Positions 1 to 7,535 of a stretch of DNA of 64,000 nt are shown here, one piece after another. Under the pieces are notes generated by a model. That model was not told where the DNA came from and did not search any database. It worked only from the letters and a program-made list of their open reading frames with translations. The translations under genes were made by a program, and so were the position numbers. The stretch comes from Rhodanobacteraceae bacterium. Lineage in GTDB: Bacteria; Pseudomonadota; Gammaproteobacteria; Xanthomonadales; Rhodanobacteraceae. Every line of letters starts with the position of its first letter. Position 1 is the stretch's first letter. Where the stretch lies: assembly GCA_009996615.1 (NCBI GenBank), contig JAACZU010000005.1, positions 62,001 to 126,000 on the forward strand, in the 5' to 3' direction.

Positions 1-53
1 GTCGACGACGACCGTGGCGGCCCGAGCAGAAGAACGACAGGAGCAACATCGTG

Positions 54-2396
54 ATGAACGCAAGCGACGCAGACACATATTACGAATGGCGCATCGGCCT
101 GGGGCCCATCCAGCACAGCGACATGACCGCCAAGCGCATCGACGCGACGATTTCCGACCTGGTGAGCCAGGGTCTTGTCGATCGCACGAAGGCCTACGAA
201 TTGCTGGCCGCGGCCGATCGCCTGACTTGCGTGGGGATGAACGTGGTCGCGCACATGACCTACGCCCAGCGCATCGACCTGTCCGGTACCTTCCTGGCCG
301 CCGACGACTTCAAGGCCACGCCCGAAGGCCATACCGGTGGCTCGCTGAACATGGTGCCGGCTTTCGTGGGCTACCTGCTCGCCAACGCCCTGACGGGGCA
401 CACGCGCGGATGGCTGATGGGGCAAGGGCATTGCGTTGCCGCCATCGAAGCCATCAATGCGCTCACGGGCGACGTCTCACCGGCGCAGCGCGGTCGCTAC
501 GACCGCAGCGAAGCCGGCCTGTCGCGGCTGTGCGCCGATTTCTACTCCTACGCCATCGATCCACAGGGCCGCCCCGCCGTGCCGCTGGGCAGCCACGCCG
601 GCCCAAACACCGCAGGCGCGGTGTCGGAAGGCGGCTACCTCGGCTTCGCCGGCCTGCAATACGTGCACATGCCCCTGCCCGGCGAAAGCCTGGTGGCCTT
701 CCTGAGCGATGGCGCCTTCGAGGAACAGCGTGGCTCGGACTGGGCTCCCCGCTGGTGGCGTGCCGAGGACTGCGGCTACGCGATACCCGTGATGATCCTC
801 AATGGCCGCCGCATCGAGCAGCGCACCCAGATCGTCCAGGAAGGTGGCGCGCCATGGCTGGCCGAAGACCTGCGCCACAACGGATTCGATCCCATGACCG
901 TCGATGGCCGCGATCCGGCCGCCATCGCCTGGGGCATCATCTCGGCGGAACAGGCCCTGCAACGGTTCGCGGCGGACCCGGATCGCCGCTATCCGATGCG
1001 CCTGCCCTACGTGATCGCGGAGACCGAAAAGGGCTTCGGCTTTGCCGGCGCGGGCACCAATGCCGCGCACAACTTGCCCCTGTCGGGCAATCCGCACAAC
1101 GATGCTGCCGCGCGCGAGGCATTCAACGCCAGCGCCGCCGCCTTGCATGTGCCGCCATCCGAACTCGACGCGGCGCTGGCCGCCTTGGCCACGCATGCCG
1201 GCCAGCAACGCCCGCTGGAAAGTGGCCACCCGATGGCGCATCGCCGTCCCAACGCCCCTGTGCTGCCCGAGCCGGTCTGGCAAGCCGAGGGCGAGAGCGG
1301 CAGCGCGATGGCGGCGCTCGACCGCTGGTTCGTCGATCTGGTCCGGGCCAACCCGGATCTGCGCGTGCGGGTCGGCAACCCGGATGAACTGGCAAGCAAC
1401 AAGATGGGGGGCACGCTGGCGCTGCTCAAGCACCGCGTCAACGCGCCTGAGCCCGGTGTCCCGGAAGACCTGCACGGCGCAGTGATCACTGCGCTCAACG
1501 AGGAAGCCGTGGCGGCAGCAGCGTTGGGCAACAAGGCGGGGCTGAACCTGATCGTGAGCTACGAAGCCTTCGCCGTGAAGATGCTGGGCCTGCTCCGCCA
1601 GGAGATCATCTTCGCGCGCCGGCAAAAGGAGCTCGGACAAACGCCGGGCTGGCTGCCGGTGCCCTTGATCGTCACCTCCCACACCTGGGAAAACAGCAAG
1701 AACGAGCAATCGCACCAGGATCCGACCATCGCAGAGGCCTTGCTGGGCGAGATGTCCGACACCGCGCGCGTGCTGTTTCCGGTGGATGGCAATACAGCGG
1801 TGGCCGCCTTGCGCGAGGCATACGCCGGGCGCGGGCAACTGGCCTGCATCGTGGTCTCCAAGCGCGACATGCCCATCCGCTTCGACGCAGATCGTGCCCA
1901 GGCGTTGGTGCGCGACGGTGCGGCGCACATCGCGGGAGATGTCTCGACAGCCGGCATGCAATTCGTCGCCGTCGGTGCGTATCAGTTGGAACAGGCGCTC
2001 CAGGCCCATGCCTTTCTTGAACGGCATGGTTTTGCGACCTGCGTGACGGCCGTGATCGAGCCGGGCCGCCTGCGTGTCCCGCGCGACGACTTGGAGGCCG
2101 CCTTCGTGCTCGGTGACGAAGCACTGAGGGCGCTTTTCCCGCCGGAACTGCCCCGTGTGCTGCTCTGCCACACCCGACCGGAGCCGATGCTCGGTGTCTT
2201 GCGGCGCATCGATGGAGGCCACGCCAAGATGCGGGCGCTGGGCTACATCAACCGCGGCGGCACGCTCGACGTGACCGGCATGCTGCGCGCCAACCGCTGT
2301 TTCTGGCGGGATGCGATCAATGCCGCCGCCGACGTCACCGGCTGGAGCGATACGAGCAGCCCCTCATCCAAGGTGCGACGGCGCCAGAGCACGTGA
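54..2396 (+). CDS. xfp: Phosphoketolase family protein (xylulose-5-phosphate/fructose-6-phosphate phosphoketolase), divergent
   Basis: Thiamine-diphosphate enzyme family that splits xylulose 5-phosphate (or fructose 6-phosphate) with phosphate into acetyl phosphate and glyceraldehyde 3-phosphate (or erythrose 4-phosphate). About 780 residues, close to the usual ~790. Recognisable blocks are HTGGSLNMVPAFVGYLLAN (about residue 95), MGQGHC, EGGYLGFAG (about 192), IPVMILNGRRI (about 245), HTWENSKNEQSHQDPTI (about 545) and the C-terminal GHAKMRALGYINRGGTLD. Two signatures differ from textbook enzymes: EGGYLGF replaces EGGELGY, and LSDGAFEEQRGSDW stands where GDGEAETGP is usual. This is a divergent subfamily whose substrate is uncertain. 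An AGGAG at 39-43 precedes both GTG 51 and ATG 54; ATG is preferred. It is the first gene in view of a three-gene operon. Confidence 0.88.
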   Translation: MNASDADTYYEWRIGLGPIQHSDMTAKRIDATISDLVSQGLVDRTKAYELLAAADRLTCVGMNVVAHMTYAQRIDLSGTFLAADDFKATPEGHTGGSLNMVPAFVGYLLANALTGHTRGWLMGQGHCVAAIEAINALTGDVSPAQRGRYDRSEAGLSRLCADFYSYAIDPQGRPAVPLGSHAGPNTAGAVSEGGYLGFAGLQYVHMPLPGESLVAFLSDGAFEEQRGSDWAPRWWRAEDCGYAIPVMILNGRRIEQRTQIVQEGGAPWLAEDLRHNGFDPMTVDGRDPAAIAWGIISAEQALQRFAADPDRRYPMRLPYVIAETEKGFGFAGAGTNAAHNLPLSGNPHNDAAAREAFNASAAALHVPPSELDAALAALATHAGQQRPLESGHPMAHRRPNAPVLPEPVWQAEGESGSAMAALDRWFVDLVRANPDLRVRVGNPDELASNKMGGTLALLKHRVNAPEPGVPEDLHGAVITALNEEAVAAAALGNKAGLNLIVSYEAFAVKMLGLLRQEIIFARRQKELGQTPGWLPVPLIVTSHTWENSKNEQSHQDPTIAEALLGEMSDTARVLFPVDGNTAVAALREAYAGRGQLACIVVSKRDMPIRFDADRAQALVRDGAAHIAGDVSTAGMQFVAVGAYQLEQALQAHAFLERHGFATCVTAVIEPGRLRVPRDDLEAAFVLGDEALRALFPPELPRVLLCHTRPEPMLGVLRRIDGGHAKMRALGYINRGGTLDVTGMLRANRCFWRDAINAAADVTGWSDTSSPSSKVRRRQST

Positions 2397-2452
2397 GGTC
2401 ACGCTGTGCCTCGAACGATCAAGAACACAAACAACACAAGGACAGCGACCCA

Positions 2453-3811
2453 ATGGCTTCATTGACCAGCCTTGGCGGTGCAGGCACCGTCACCGGCTCC
2501 AAACACCTTCTCACCCACGGCAACACCCGGATTCTCGTCGACTGCGGACTGTTTCAAGGGTTCAAGAACCTGCGCGAACTCAACTGGCAGCGTCTGGAGG
2601 TCGATCCCGCGCAGATCGACGCCGTGGTGCTCACCCACGCCCACCTGGACCATTGCGGCTATCTCCCACGCCTGATGCTCGATGGCTTCAAGGGCAAGGT
2701 GTTCTGCACCCATGCGACGCGCGACGTGGCCGAGTTGATCCTGCTCGACAGCGCCTGGCTACAGGAAAAGGACGCCGAGTTCGCTAACCGCAAAGGCTTC
2801 TCCAAGCACAAGCCCGCCATGCCGCTGTACAGGGTGCGCGACGCGGAGCGTGTTTTGCGGCAGTTCCACCCGGTGCCCTTGCACCGCGACGTCGAACTGC
2901 CGGGCGGTGCGCGGCTGCTGTTGCGCCGCGCCGGGCACATCCTCGGTGCGTCCACCGCGCAGATCGACATCGGCGGCGTGCGCATCGTTTTCTCTGGCGA
3001 CCTCGGGCGTTATGACGATCCGGTGATGTACGACCCGGAGCCGGTACCCGAGGCGGACTACGTCGTGACCGAATCGACCTATGGCAACCGGCGCCATGAT
3101 CGTGGAGATGCCGTCGAGGCGCTCGGCAAGATCATCAACAGAACCGTCCTGCGCGGCGGTACCGTAGTGATCCCCGCCTTCGCAGTGGGGCGGGCACAGT
3201 CCCTAATCCATGATCTCTGGCTATTGCGCCAAAGCGGCGGCCTGCGCAACGTGCCGGTCTACCTCGACAGCCCGATGGCGACCAATGCGACCGCACTCCT
3301 GCACAAGCATCACCAGGACCACAGGCTCGCTTCGCACGATTTCGAGTCGGCATTCGCTGACGTCACCTACGTGCGCGAAGTCGAGGAGTCCAAGGCCCTG
3401 TCGGCCAACCGCTACCCGAAGGTGATCATCTCGGCCAGCGGCATGGCCACGGGCGGCCGGGTGCTGCACCACATTGCCGCTTTCGCGCCCGATCATCGCA
3501 ATACGCTGCTCTTCTCGGGTTTCCAGGCCGCAGGCACACGGGGGCGAAAGCTGCTGGAGGGCGCGCGCGAGGTCAAGGCCTACGGGCAATGGATACCGGT
3601 CAACGCCGAGGTCACGGAACTACCCATGCTGTCGGCCCATGCGGACAGCGACGAATTGCTGCACTGGCTATCGGGTTTTCAGCAGCCGCCCAAGCGGGTA
3701 TTCATCGTACATGGAGAGCCCGAGGCATCAGAGGCCCTGCGCGAGCGGGTGAAGCGCGAGCTGAACTGGTCGGCCTCGGTTCCGCTGCAAGGGCAGGTAT
3801 TCGAGCTATGA
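2453..3811 (+). CDS. MBL-fold beta-CASP ribonuclease-like metallohydrolase
   Basis: Predicted zinc-dependent nuclease of the CPSF73/RNase J-like beta-CASP group (about 452 residues). The HAHLDHCG metal motif lies near residue 66 and a second metal histidine sits in GHILGAS. The beta-CASP part has STYGNR, SPMATNATALL and ASGMATGGRVLHH, and the C-terminal RMMBL part has LSAHADSDELL and FIVHGEPEA. The start is ATG 2453, because AAGGA lies 9-10 bases upstream; an upstream GTG at 2393 would add 20 poorly structured residues. It begins 56 bases after the phosphoketolase and its TGA overlaps the next ATG, so it is co-translated with the phosphorylase. Activity on RNA is the family expectation and is not proven for this bacterial branch. 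Confidence 0.85.
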   Translation: MASLTSLGGAGTVTGSKHLLTHGNTRILVDCGLFQGFKNLRELNWQRLEVDPAQIDAVVLTHAHLDHCGYLPRLMLDGFKGKVFCTHATRDVAELILLDSAWLQEKDAEFANRKGFSKHKPAMPLYRVRDAERVLRQFHPVPLHRDVELPGGARLLLRRAGHILGASTAQIDIGGVRIVFSGDLGRYDDPVMYDPEPVPEADYVVTESTYGNRRHDRGDAVEALGKIINRTVLRGGTVVIPAFAVGRAQSLIHDLWLLRQSGGLRNVPVYLDSPMATNATALLHKHHQDHRLASHDFESAFADVTYVREVEESKALSANRYPKVIISASGMATGGRVLHHIAAFAPDHRNTLLFSGFQAAGTRGRKLLEGAREVKAYGQWIPVNAEVTELPMLSAHADSDELLHWLSGFQQPPKRVFIVHGEPEASEALRERVKRELNWSASVPLQGQVFEL

Positions 3812-5328
3812 GCGGTGTACCTACCCCCACAGCTTCGCCAGCTCTGCGCGCGATGCGCATGCAGTTGCACACGCAAAACCAGGCTATCGTGCTCATGCAT
3901 GTCGATTGCCATGTCTGTCATTCGGAGGGGCTGGCGTCACGATCGCAGGTGCTGGTGACCGGGGGCAACCGCGAAGTTCAGGCGCTGCTTTATCAGACCA
4001 ATAGCCCGCTCTTCGCACTGGATCGCGTGGTGCTTTCTGAAGCTGCCTGGCAAGCTCTGGGCATTGAGGACGGGGACACCGTGCTGGTACGCCACGCGCC
4101 CGTGCTGCATTCACTGGCCGGCGTGCGCCGCCGTATCCATGGCCAGCGCCTGGACGGTCCGGGACTGGCCGCGATCGTCCACGACGTTGTCCACGGCAGA
4201 TTCACCGACGTGCAGTTGTCCGCCTTCCTTACAGCCACCGCCACGCTGCCGCTGGATGAGCAGGAGACAACACACCTCACCCGCGCCATGGTCGAGGTGG
4301 GCGAGCGACTGTCCTGGCCGTCTCCGGTAGTGGTGGACAAGCACTGCGTCGGCGGCCTGCCTGGCAACCGCACCACACCCATCGTGGTAGCCATCGCCGC
4401 TGCCAATGGCTTGGTGATGCCCAAAACCTCCTCACGCGCGATCACTTCTCCAGCCGGCACTGCCGACACGATGGAGACTCTAGCCCCCGTGGAACTGGAT
4501 CTCGGTAGTCTTCGCCGCGTGGTCGAGGCAGAGGGTGGCTGTCTGGCCTGGGGTGGTGCAATGCACCTCTCGCCGGCCGACGACATCTTCGTGCGTATCG
4601 AGCGCGAACTTGACATCGACACTGAGGGGCAACTCATTGCCTCGGTGTTGTCCAAGAAGATCGCCGCCGGTGCCACCCATGTCGTCATCGACATCCCCGT
4701 CGGCCCCACGGCCAAGGTGCGTAGCCCGGAAGTGGCCCAGCACCTCGCGGCACGTCTCACAGCCACCGCCGAGCACTTCGGTCTGACCCTACGCTGTCTT
4801 ATCACCGATGGCAGTCAGCCGATTGGACACGGCATAGGCCCAGCACTGGAGGCGCGCGACGTGCTGGCAGTACTACGCAACACCCCTGACGCGCCGGAAG
4901 ACCTGCGCGAACGTGCGGCGATGGTTGCAGGCGCAGTGCTGGAGCTAGGCGGGGTCGCGACTGATGGCGATGGAATGCGACTGGCTCTGGAAACCCTCCG
5001 AGATGGCCGTGCCTGGCACCGCTTCGAGCGAATCTGCACCGCCCAGGGGGGCCTGCGCGAACCGCCCCGCGCTGCTCATGTCCGTCCGCTGGCAGCCGAG
5101 TGCTCCGGGCGTATCGTGCATATCGACAACCGCAAGTTATCCAGGCTGGCCAAACTCGCCGGCGCCCCTGAGCGAAAAGCGGCGGGTGTCCACCTGCAAC
5201 TGCGCCTGGGAGATGTCGTCTCTCAGGGACAGACCTTGATGGAACTGCATGCCCAGACGCCGGGCGAGATGGCCTACGCCCTGCAGTACGCGGTCGACGC
5301 CGGCCCAATCGTCCATATCGAGGCCTGA
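3808..5328 (+). CDS. Thymidine phosphorylase, type 2 (AMP-phosphorylase-like)
   Basis: Pyrimidine-nucleoside phosphorylase superfamily; about 506 residues, the length of the 'putative thymidine phosphorylase' / archaeal AMP phosphorylase branch rather than the ~440-residue DeoA branch. Residues 1-80 form an extra N-terminal beta domain. The catalytic core shows DKHCVGGLPGNRTTP (about 175) and KTSSRAITSPAGTADTME (about 205), where DeoA proteins carry a SGRGLGHTGGT-type motif. The C-terminal part has a biotinyl-like phosphorylase domain. Substrate could be thymidine, another nucleoside or a nucleoside monophosphate, giving ribose 1-phosphate or ribose 1,5-bisphosphate. The ATG overlaps the upstream stop in ATGA, which fixes the start and implies translational coupling. 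Confidence 0.85.
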   Translation: MSGVPTPTASPALRAMRMQLHTQNQAIVLMHVDCHVCHSEGLASRSQVLVTGGNREVQALLYQTNSPLFALDRVVLSEAAWQALGIEDGDTVLVRHAPVLHSLAGVRRRIHGQRLDGPGLAAIVHDVVHGRFTDVQLSAFLTATATLPLDEQETTHLTRAMVEVGERLSWPSPVVVDKHCVGGLPGNRTTPIVVAIAAANGLVMPKTSSRAITSPAGTADTMETLAPVELDLGSLRRVVEAEGGCLAWGGAMHLSPADDIFVRIERELDIDTEGQLIASVLSKKIAAGATHVVIDIPVGPTAKVRSPEVAQHLAARLTATAEHFGLTLRCLITDGSQPIGHGIGPALEARDVLAVLRNTPDAPEDLRERAAMVAGAVLELGGVATDGDGMRLALETLRDGRAWHRFERICTAQGGLREPPRAAHVRPLAAECSGRIVHIDNRKLSRLAKLAGAPERKAAGVHLQLRLGDVVSQGQTLMELHAQTPGEMAYALQYAVDAGPIVHIEA

Positions 5329-5335
5329 GCACCGC

Positions 5336-5515
5336 ATGCGCACTCTGCTTCCTACACCACCGCACTACTTGCACCAGTGGATGAAACGTTCTTCCGAGAC
5401 CACGCGGGGCAGTGCGCATGCCGCATCCATCCGCGCATCCTCATCGGAGGTCAACGCCATCGAGCAAGCCATCGATATTGCCGGCTCGCACTTCCAGCTT
5501 CACTGGGGAAAATAA
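5336..5515 (+). CDS. Small open frame, hypothetical (59 aa)
   Basis: The frame begins 7 bases after the phosphorylase stop and ends 3 bases before the LysR gene. It encodes MRTLLPTPPHYLHQW and then Ser/Ala-rich sequence. I recognise no domain and see no strong ribosome binding site. It may be a decayed remnant of a gene that once followed the phosphorylase, or it may be non-coding spacer. Listed so the gap is accounted for. Confidence 0.22.
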   Translation: MRTLLPTPPHYLHQWMKRSSETTRGSAHAASIRASSSEVNAIEQAIDIAGSHFQLHWGK

Positions 5516-5518
5516 CCG

Positions 5519-6409
5519 ATGGAACTGCGACACCTTCGCTGCTTTGTGGTTCTGGCCGAGGAACTGCATTTCACGCGAGCTGCCGAGCGCCTGCATATTG
5601 AACAACCACCTCTATCACGCGCGATCAAAGAGTTGGAAGACGAACTGGGGGTTGTGCTCTTCGATCGAGATCGCAGGGGCACCCGGCTAACCGCTGCCGG
5701 TACTGCCTTCTTGCAGGATACCCGTCGACTGTTCACCGTCCTGGAGCAGGCCAGGGAGAACGCCAAAGCCGTCGCATCGGGCTTGCGAGGCAGCCTGCGG
5801 ATCGCGGTGTCCGATGGCGCGATTGATCCTCGGCTATCGGCATTCTTGGCGCGTTGTCGCGCAGAAGAGCCGGAGATCGAAATACGCCTGTCCGAAGTAC
5901 CGTTAGCCGAGCAAGTTCGCGGCTTGCGGTCGGGCGACTTCATGATCGGGTTCGCACACACGGCCGATGTTGGTGATGGCATTGTTGCCGAACCCGTCTG
6001 GCGAGACCCCCTGGTAATCGCAGTACCAGCCCGGCACGCACTGCTTGCCCACAAGAAGGTTCCACTTCACGAACTCCGGGGCCACCCGCTTGTCTTGTGC
6101 GATCCGCAGGTGTGCGAGGGTTATTGCCGTGAGCTGACCCGGCTCCTACAGGTGCTGGAGCACAAGTTGAACGTCGTTGAGGAAGTGTCCTCGCTGGACA
6201 TGATGCTCACCCTGGTTGGAGCAGGCTACGGCATCGGCTTCATGACGGCGACAAAGATTCCGGTGAGCCAACGACCGGACGTGGTAGTCCGTCCTTTGGA
6301 CTTGGATTCAGCGGTGATGACTACTTACCTGCTTCGTCCCGAGAGCGACAACCCGGCGGCTTCGTTGGAGCGATTTATCGATCGCCTACGTGGCCCTTTG
6401 TGCGACTAA
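5519..6409 (+). CDS. LysR-family transcriptional regulator
   Basis: 296 residues, normal LTTR length. The N-terminal winged HTH is clear: MELRHLRCFVVLAEELHFTR, then AAERLHIEQPPLSRAIKELE (about residues 20-40) and VVLFDRDRRGTRLTAAG. The remainder is a periplasmic-binding-protein-like effector domain with the GYGIGFMT motif near residue 240. Ligand unknown. It lies on the same strand as the metabolic operon, directly downstream, so it may read an intermediate of that operon. This is inference from position only. It converges with the XRE gene, with 8 bases between the two stops. Confidence 0.9.
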   Translation: MELRHLRCFVVLAEELHFTRAAERLHIEQPPLSRAIKELEDELGVVLFDRDRRGTRLTAAGTAFLQDTRRLFTVLEQARENAKAVASGLRGSLRIAVSDGAIDPRLSAFLARCRAEEPEIEIRLSEVPLAEQVRGLRSGDFMIGFAHTADVGDGIVAEPVWRDPLVIAVPARHALLAHKKVPLHELRGHPLVLCDPQVCEGYCRELTRLLQVLEHKLNVVEEVSSLDMMLTLVGAGYGIGFMTATKIPVSQRPDVVVRPLDLDSAVMTTYLLRPESDNPAASLERFIDRLRGPLCD

Positions 6410-6417
6410 CACGGCCC

Positions 6418-6723
6418 TCAGACGCCGCCTGAAGTCTCGGTGTCGGTACGGAGATTGCGTTCAGTGGCCCCCATCAGCTCTGCCGCACTTATTCCGAGCG
6501 CGCTGGAGATCTTCAGTATCAGGGCAAGCGTTGGCATGTGCTCTCCGCGCTCGATCTTGCCCATGTGCGAGCGCTCAACCTCGGCCAGAGAGGCAAGCTC
6601 TTCTTGTGCAATTCCTTGCTCCGTGCGAACGGCACGCACCGCCTGCCCGAACGCCATTGCTGGCTTGGCCGCATATCTGGTTGTGCCATGGGGACGACCC
6701 CGTTGAACGCTACGCTTCTGCAT
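6418..6723 (-). CDS. XRE-family transcriptional regulator
   Basis: Small cytoplasmic DNA-binding protein of about 101 residues. The HTH_3 domain spans roughly residues 28-85: FGQAVRAVRTEQGIAQEELA, then ERSHMGKIERGEHMPTLALI. The basic N-terminus MQKRSVQRGRPHGTTRY is typical of XRE regulators I associate with integrative elements of this type. ATG 6723 is preferred over an upstream TTG at 6750. It is divergent from the LysR-effector-domain gene at 6830, and the shared spacer holds TTAAC/GTTAA half-sites that are a plausible operator. Confidence 0.85.
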   Translation of the reverse strand: MQKRSVQRGRPHGTTRYAAKPAMAFGQAVRAVRTEQGIAQEELASLAEVERSHMGKIERGEHMPTLALILKISSALGISAAELMGATERNLRTDTETSGGV

Positions 6724-6752
6724 CCCCAGAAGCGTCAAGCAGTCAATCAAAC

Positions 6753-6772
6753 TTAACCACGTTAAATTTAAC
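6753..6772. promoter_or_regulatory. Candidate operator: overlapping TTAAC/GTTAA half-sites
   Basis: The divergent spacer contains TTAAC at 6753-6757, GTTAA at 6761-6765 and TTAAC at 6768-6772. Positions 6761-6772 form the perfect 12-base palindrome GTTAAATTTAAC. This AT-rich cluster stands out in a GC-rich region and lies 30-50 bases upstream of the XRE start. That placement is what autorepression by the XRE protein would need. No binding data exist. Confidence 0.5.
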
Positions 6773-6829
6773 TCATTCGACTATCATTTGGGCTCGCCTT
6801 TTCGACCCGATCGTTTCTTGGGGGCTCTC

Positions 6830-7474
6830 ATGCACGACGCCACCAGCCACTTCCCCGTTTTCAGGCTTGCCATAGCGCCCGGCGTGCCGTCACCGCATCT
6901 TTCGGCATTGCTCGCGCTGCACCGTGCAGAAGAGCCGGAAACCACCATCACATTCCATGAGGTCACGAGCGAGGCTCTGGTTGCCGGGCTGCTGCACGAA
7001 GGTCGCTACGACGCAGGTCTATCGCTTGACAACCCGACCCATGTGTCCCTGAAAAGCCAAGCGCTCTGGACCGAAAGCATGGCCGTTGTCATGCCCGTGC
7101 GGTTTCCCCTGCTTGACCAGGCGATGCTCACCATCGCCGACCTTCGGAACTACCCCGTCTATCGTTGGCAGGTGGAGGCTTGCAGCCTGCTAGATGAAAG
7201 GCTGGCGTCCCTTACGCCGGTGGGCCAAGAAAACATCCAGCGGGTGACTTCATTCGAGATGATGGCGCTATGGATTGCGGCCGGCTACGGGGTTGGGCTA
7301 TCCGCGCAATCGCGCATCAGGCCTGTCCCTGAGTGGGGGCTCAGCATGCGACCGCTCGCCGACGGCCCCTACGACGTCGTGACGTACCTGCAGCGGCCCC
7401 ACGCGCAAGCCGATTCCGCTGCAGAGCGGTTCGAGCGCAGAGCGCTGCAAATTGCGAGGGCAGACGCCGCGTAG
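6830..7474 (+). CDS. LysR effector-binding-domain protein lacking the DNA-binding domain
   Basis: About 214 residues aligning with the C-terminal two thirds of LysR regulators, with no N-terminal winged HTH. The sequence FRLAIAPGVPSPHLSALLAL, RAEEPE and the GYGVGLS motif closely match the effector domain of the full LysR protein at 5519-6409 (AVSDGAIDPRLSAFLA, RAEEPE, GYGIGF). The start is ATG 6830 (MHDATSHF). The region upstream holds the operator and stops, so this is not a simple frameshifted LysR. It is divergent from the XRE gene and close to the integrase. A role as a ligand-sensing partner or heterodimerising modulator is speculation. Confidence 0.8.
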   Translation: MHDATSHFPVFRLAIAPGVPSPHLSALLALHRAEEPETTITFHEVTSEALVAGLLHEGRYDAGLSLDNPTHVSLKSQALWTESMAVVMPVRFPLLDQAMLTIADLRNYPVYRWQVEACSLLDERLASLTPVGQENIQRVTSFEMMALWIAAGYGVGLSAQSRIRPVPEWGLSMRPLADGPYDVVTYLQRPHAQADSAAERFERRALQIARADAA

Positions 7475-7535
7475 TGGGCGCCCGCCCTCAATGGCCAGGG
7501 CCATCTCACCCCGGCCATAGGTTGCAGCATGGGGA

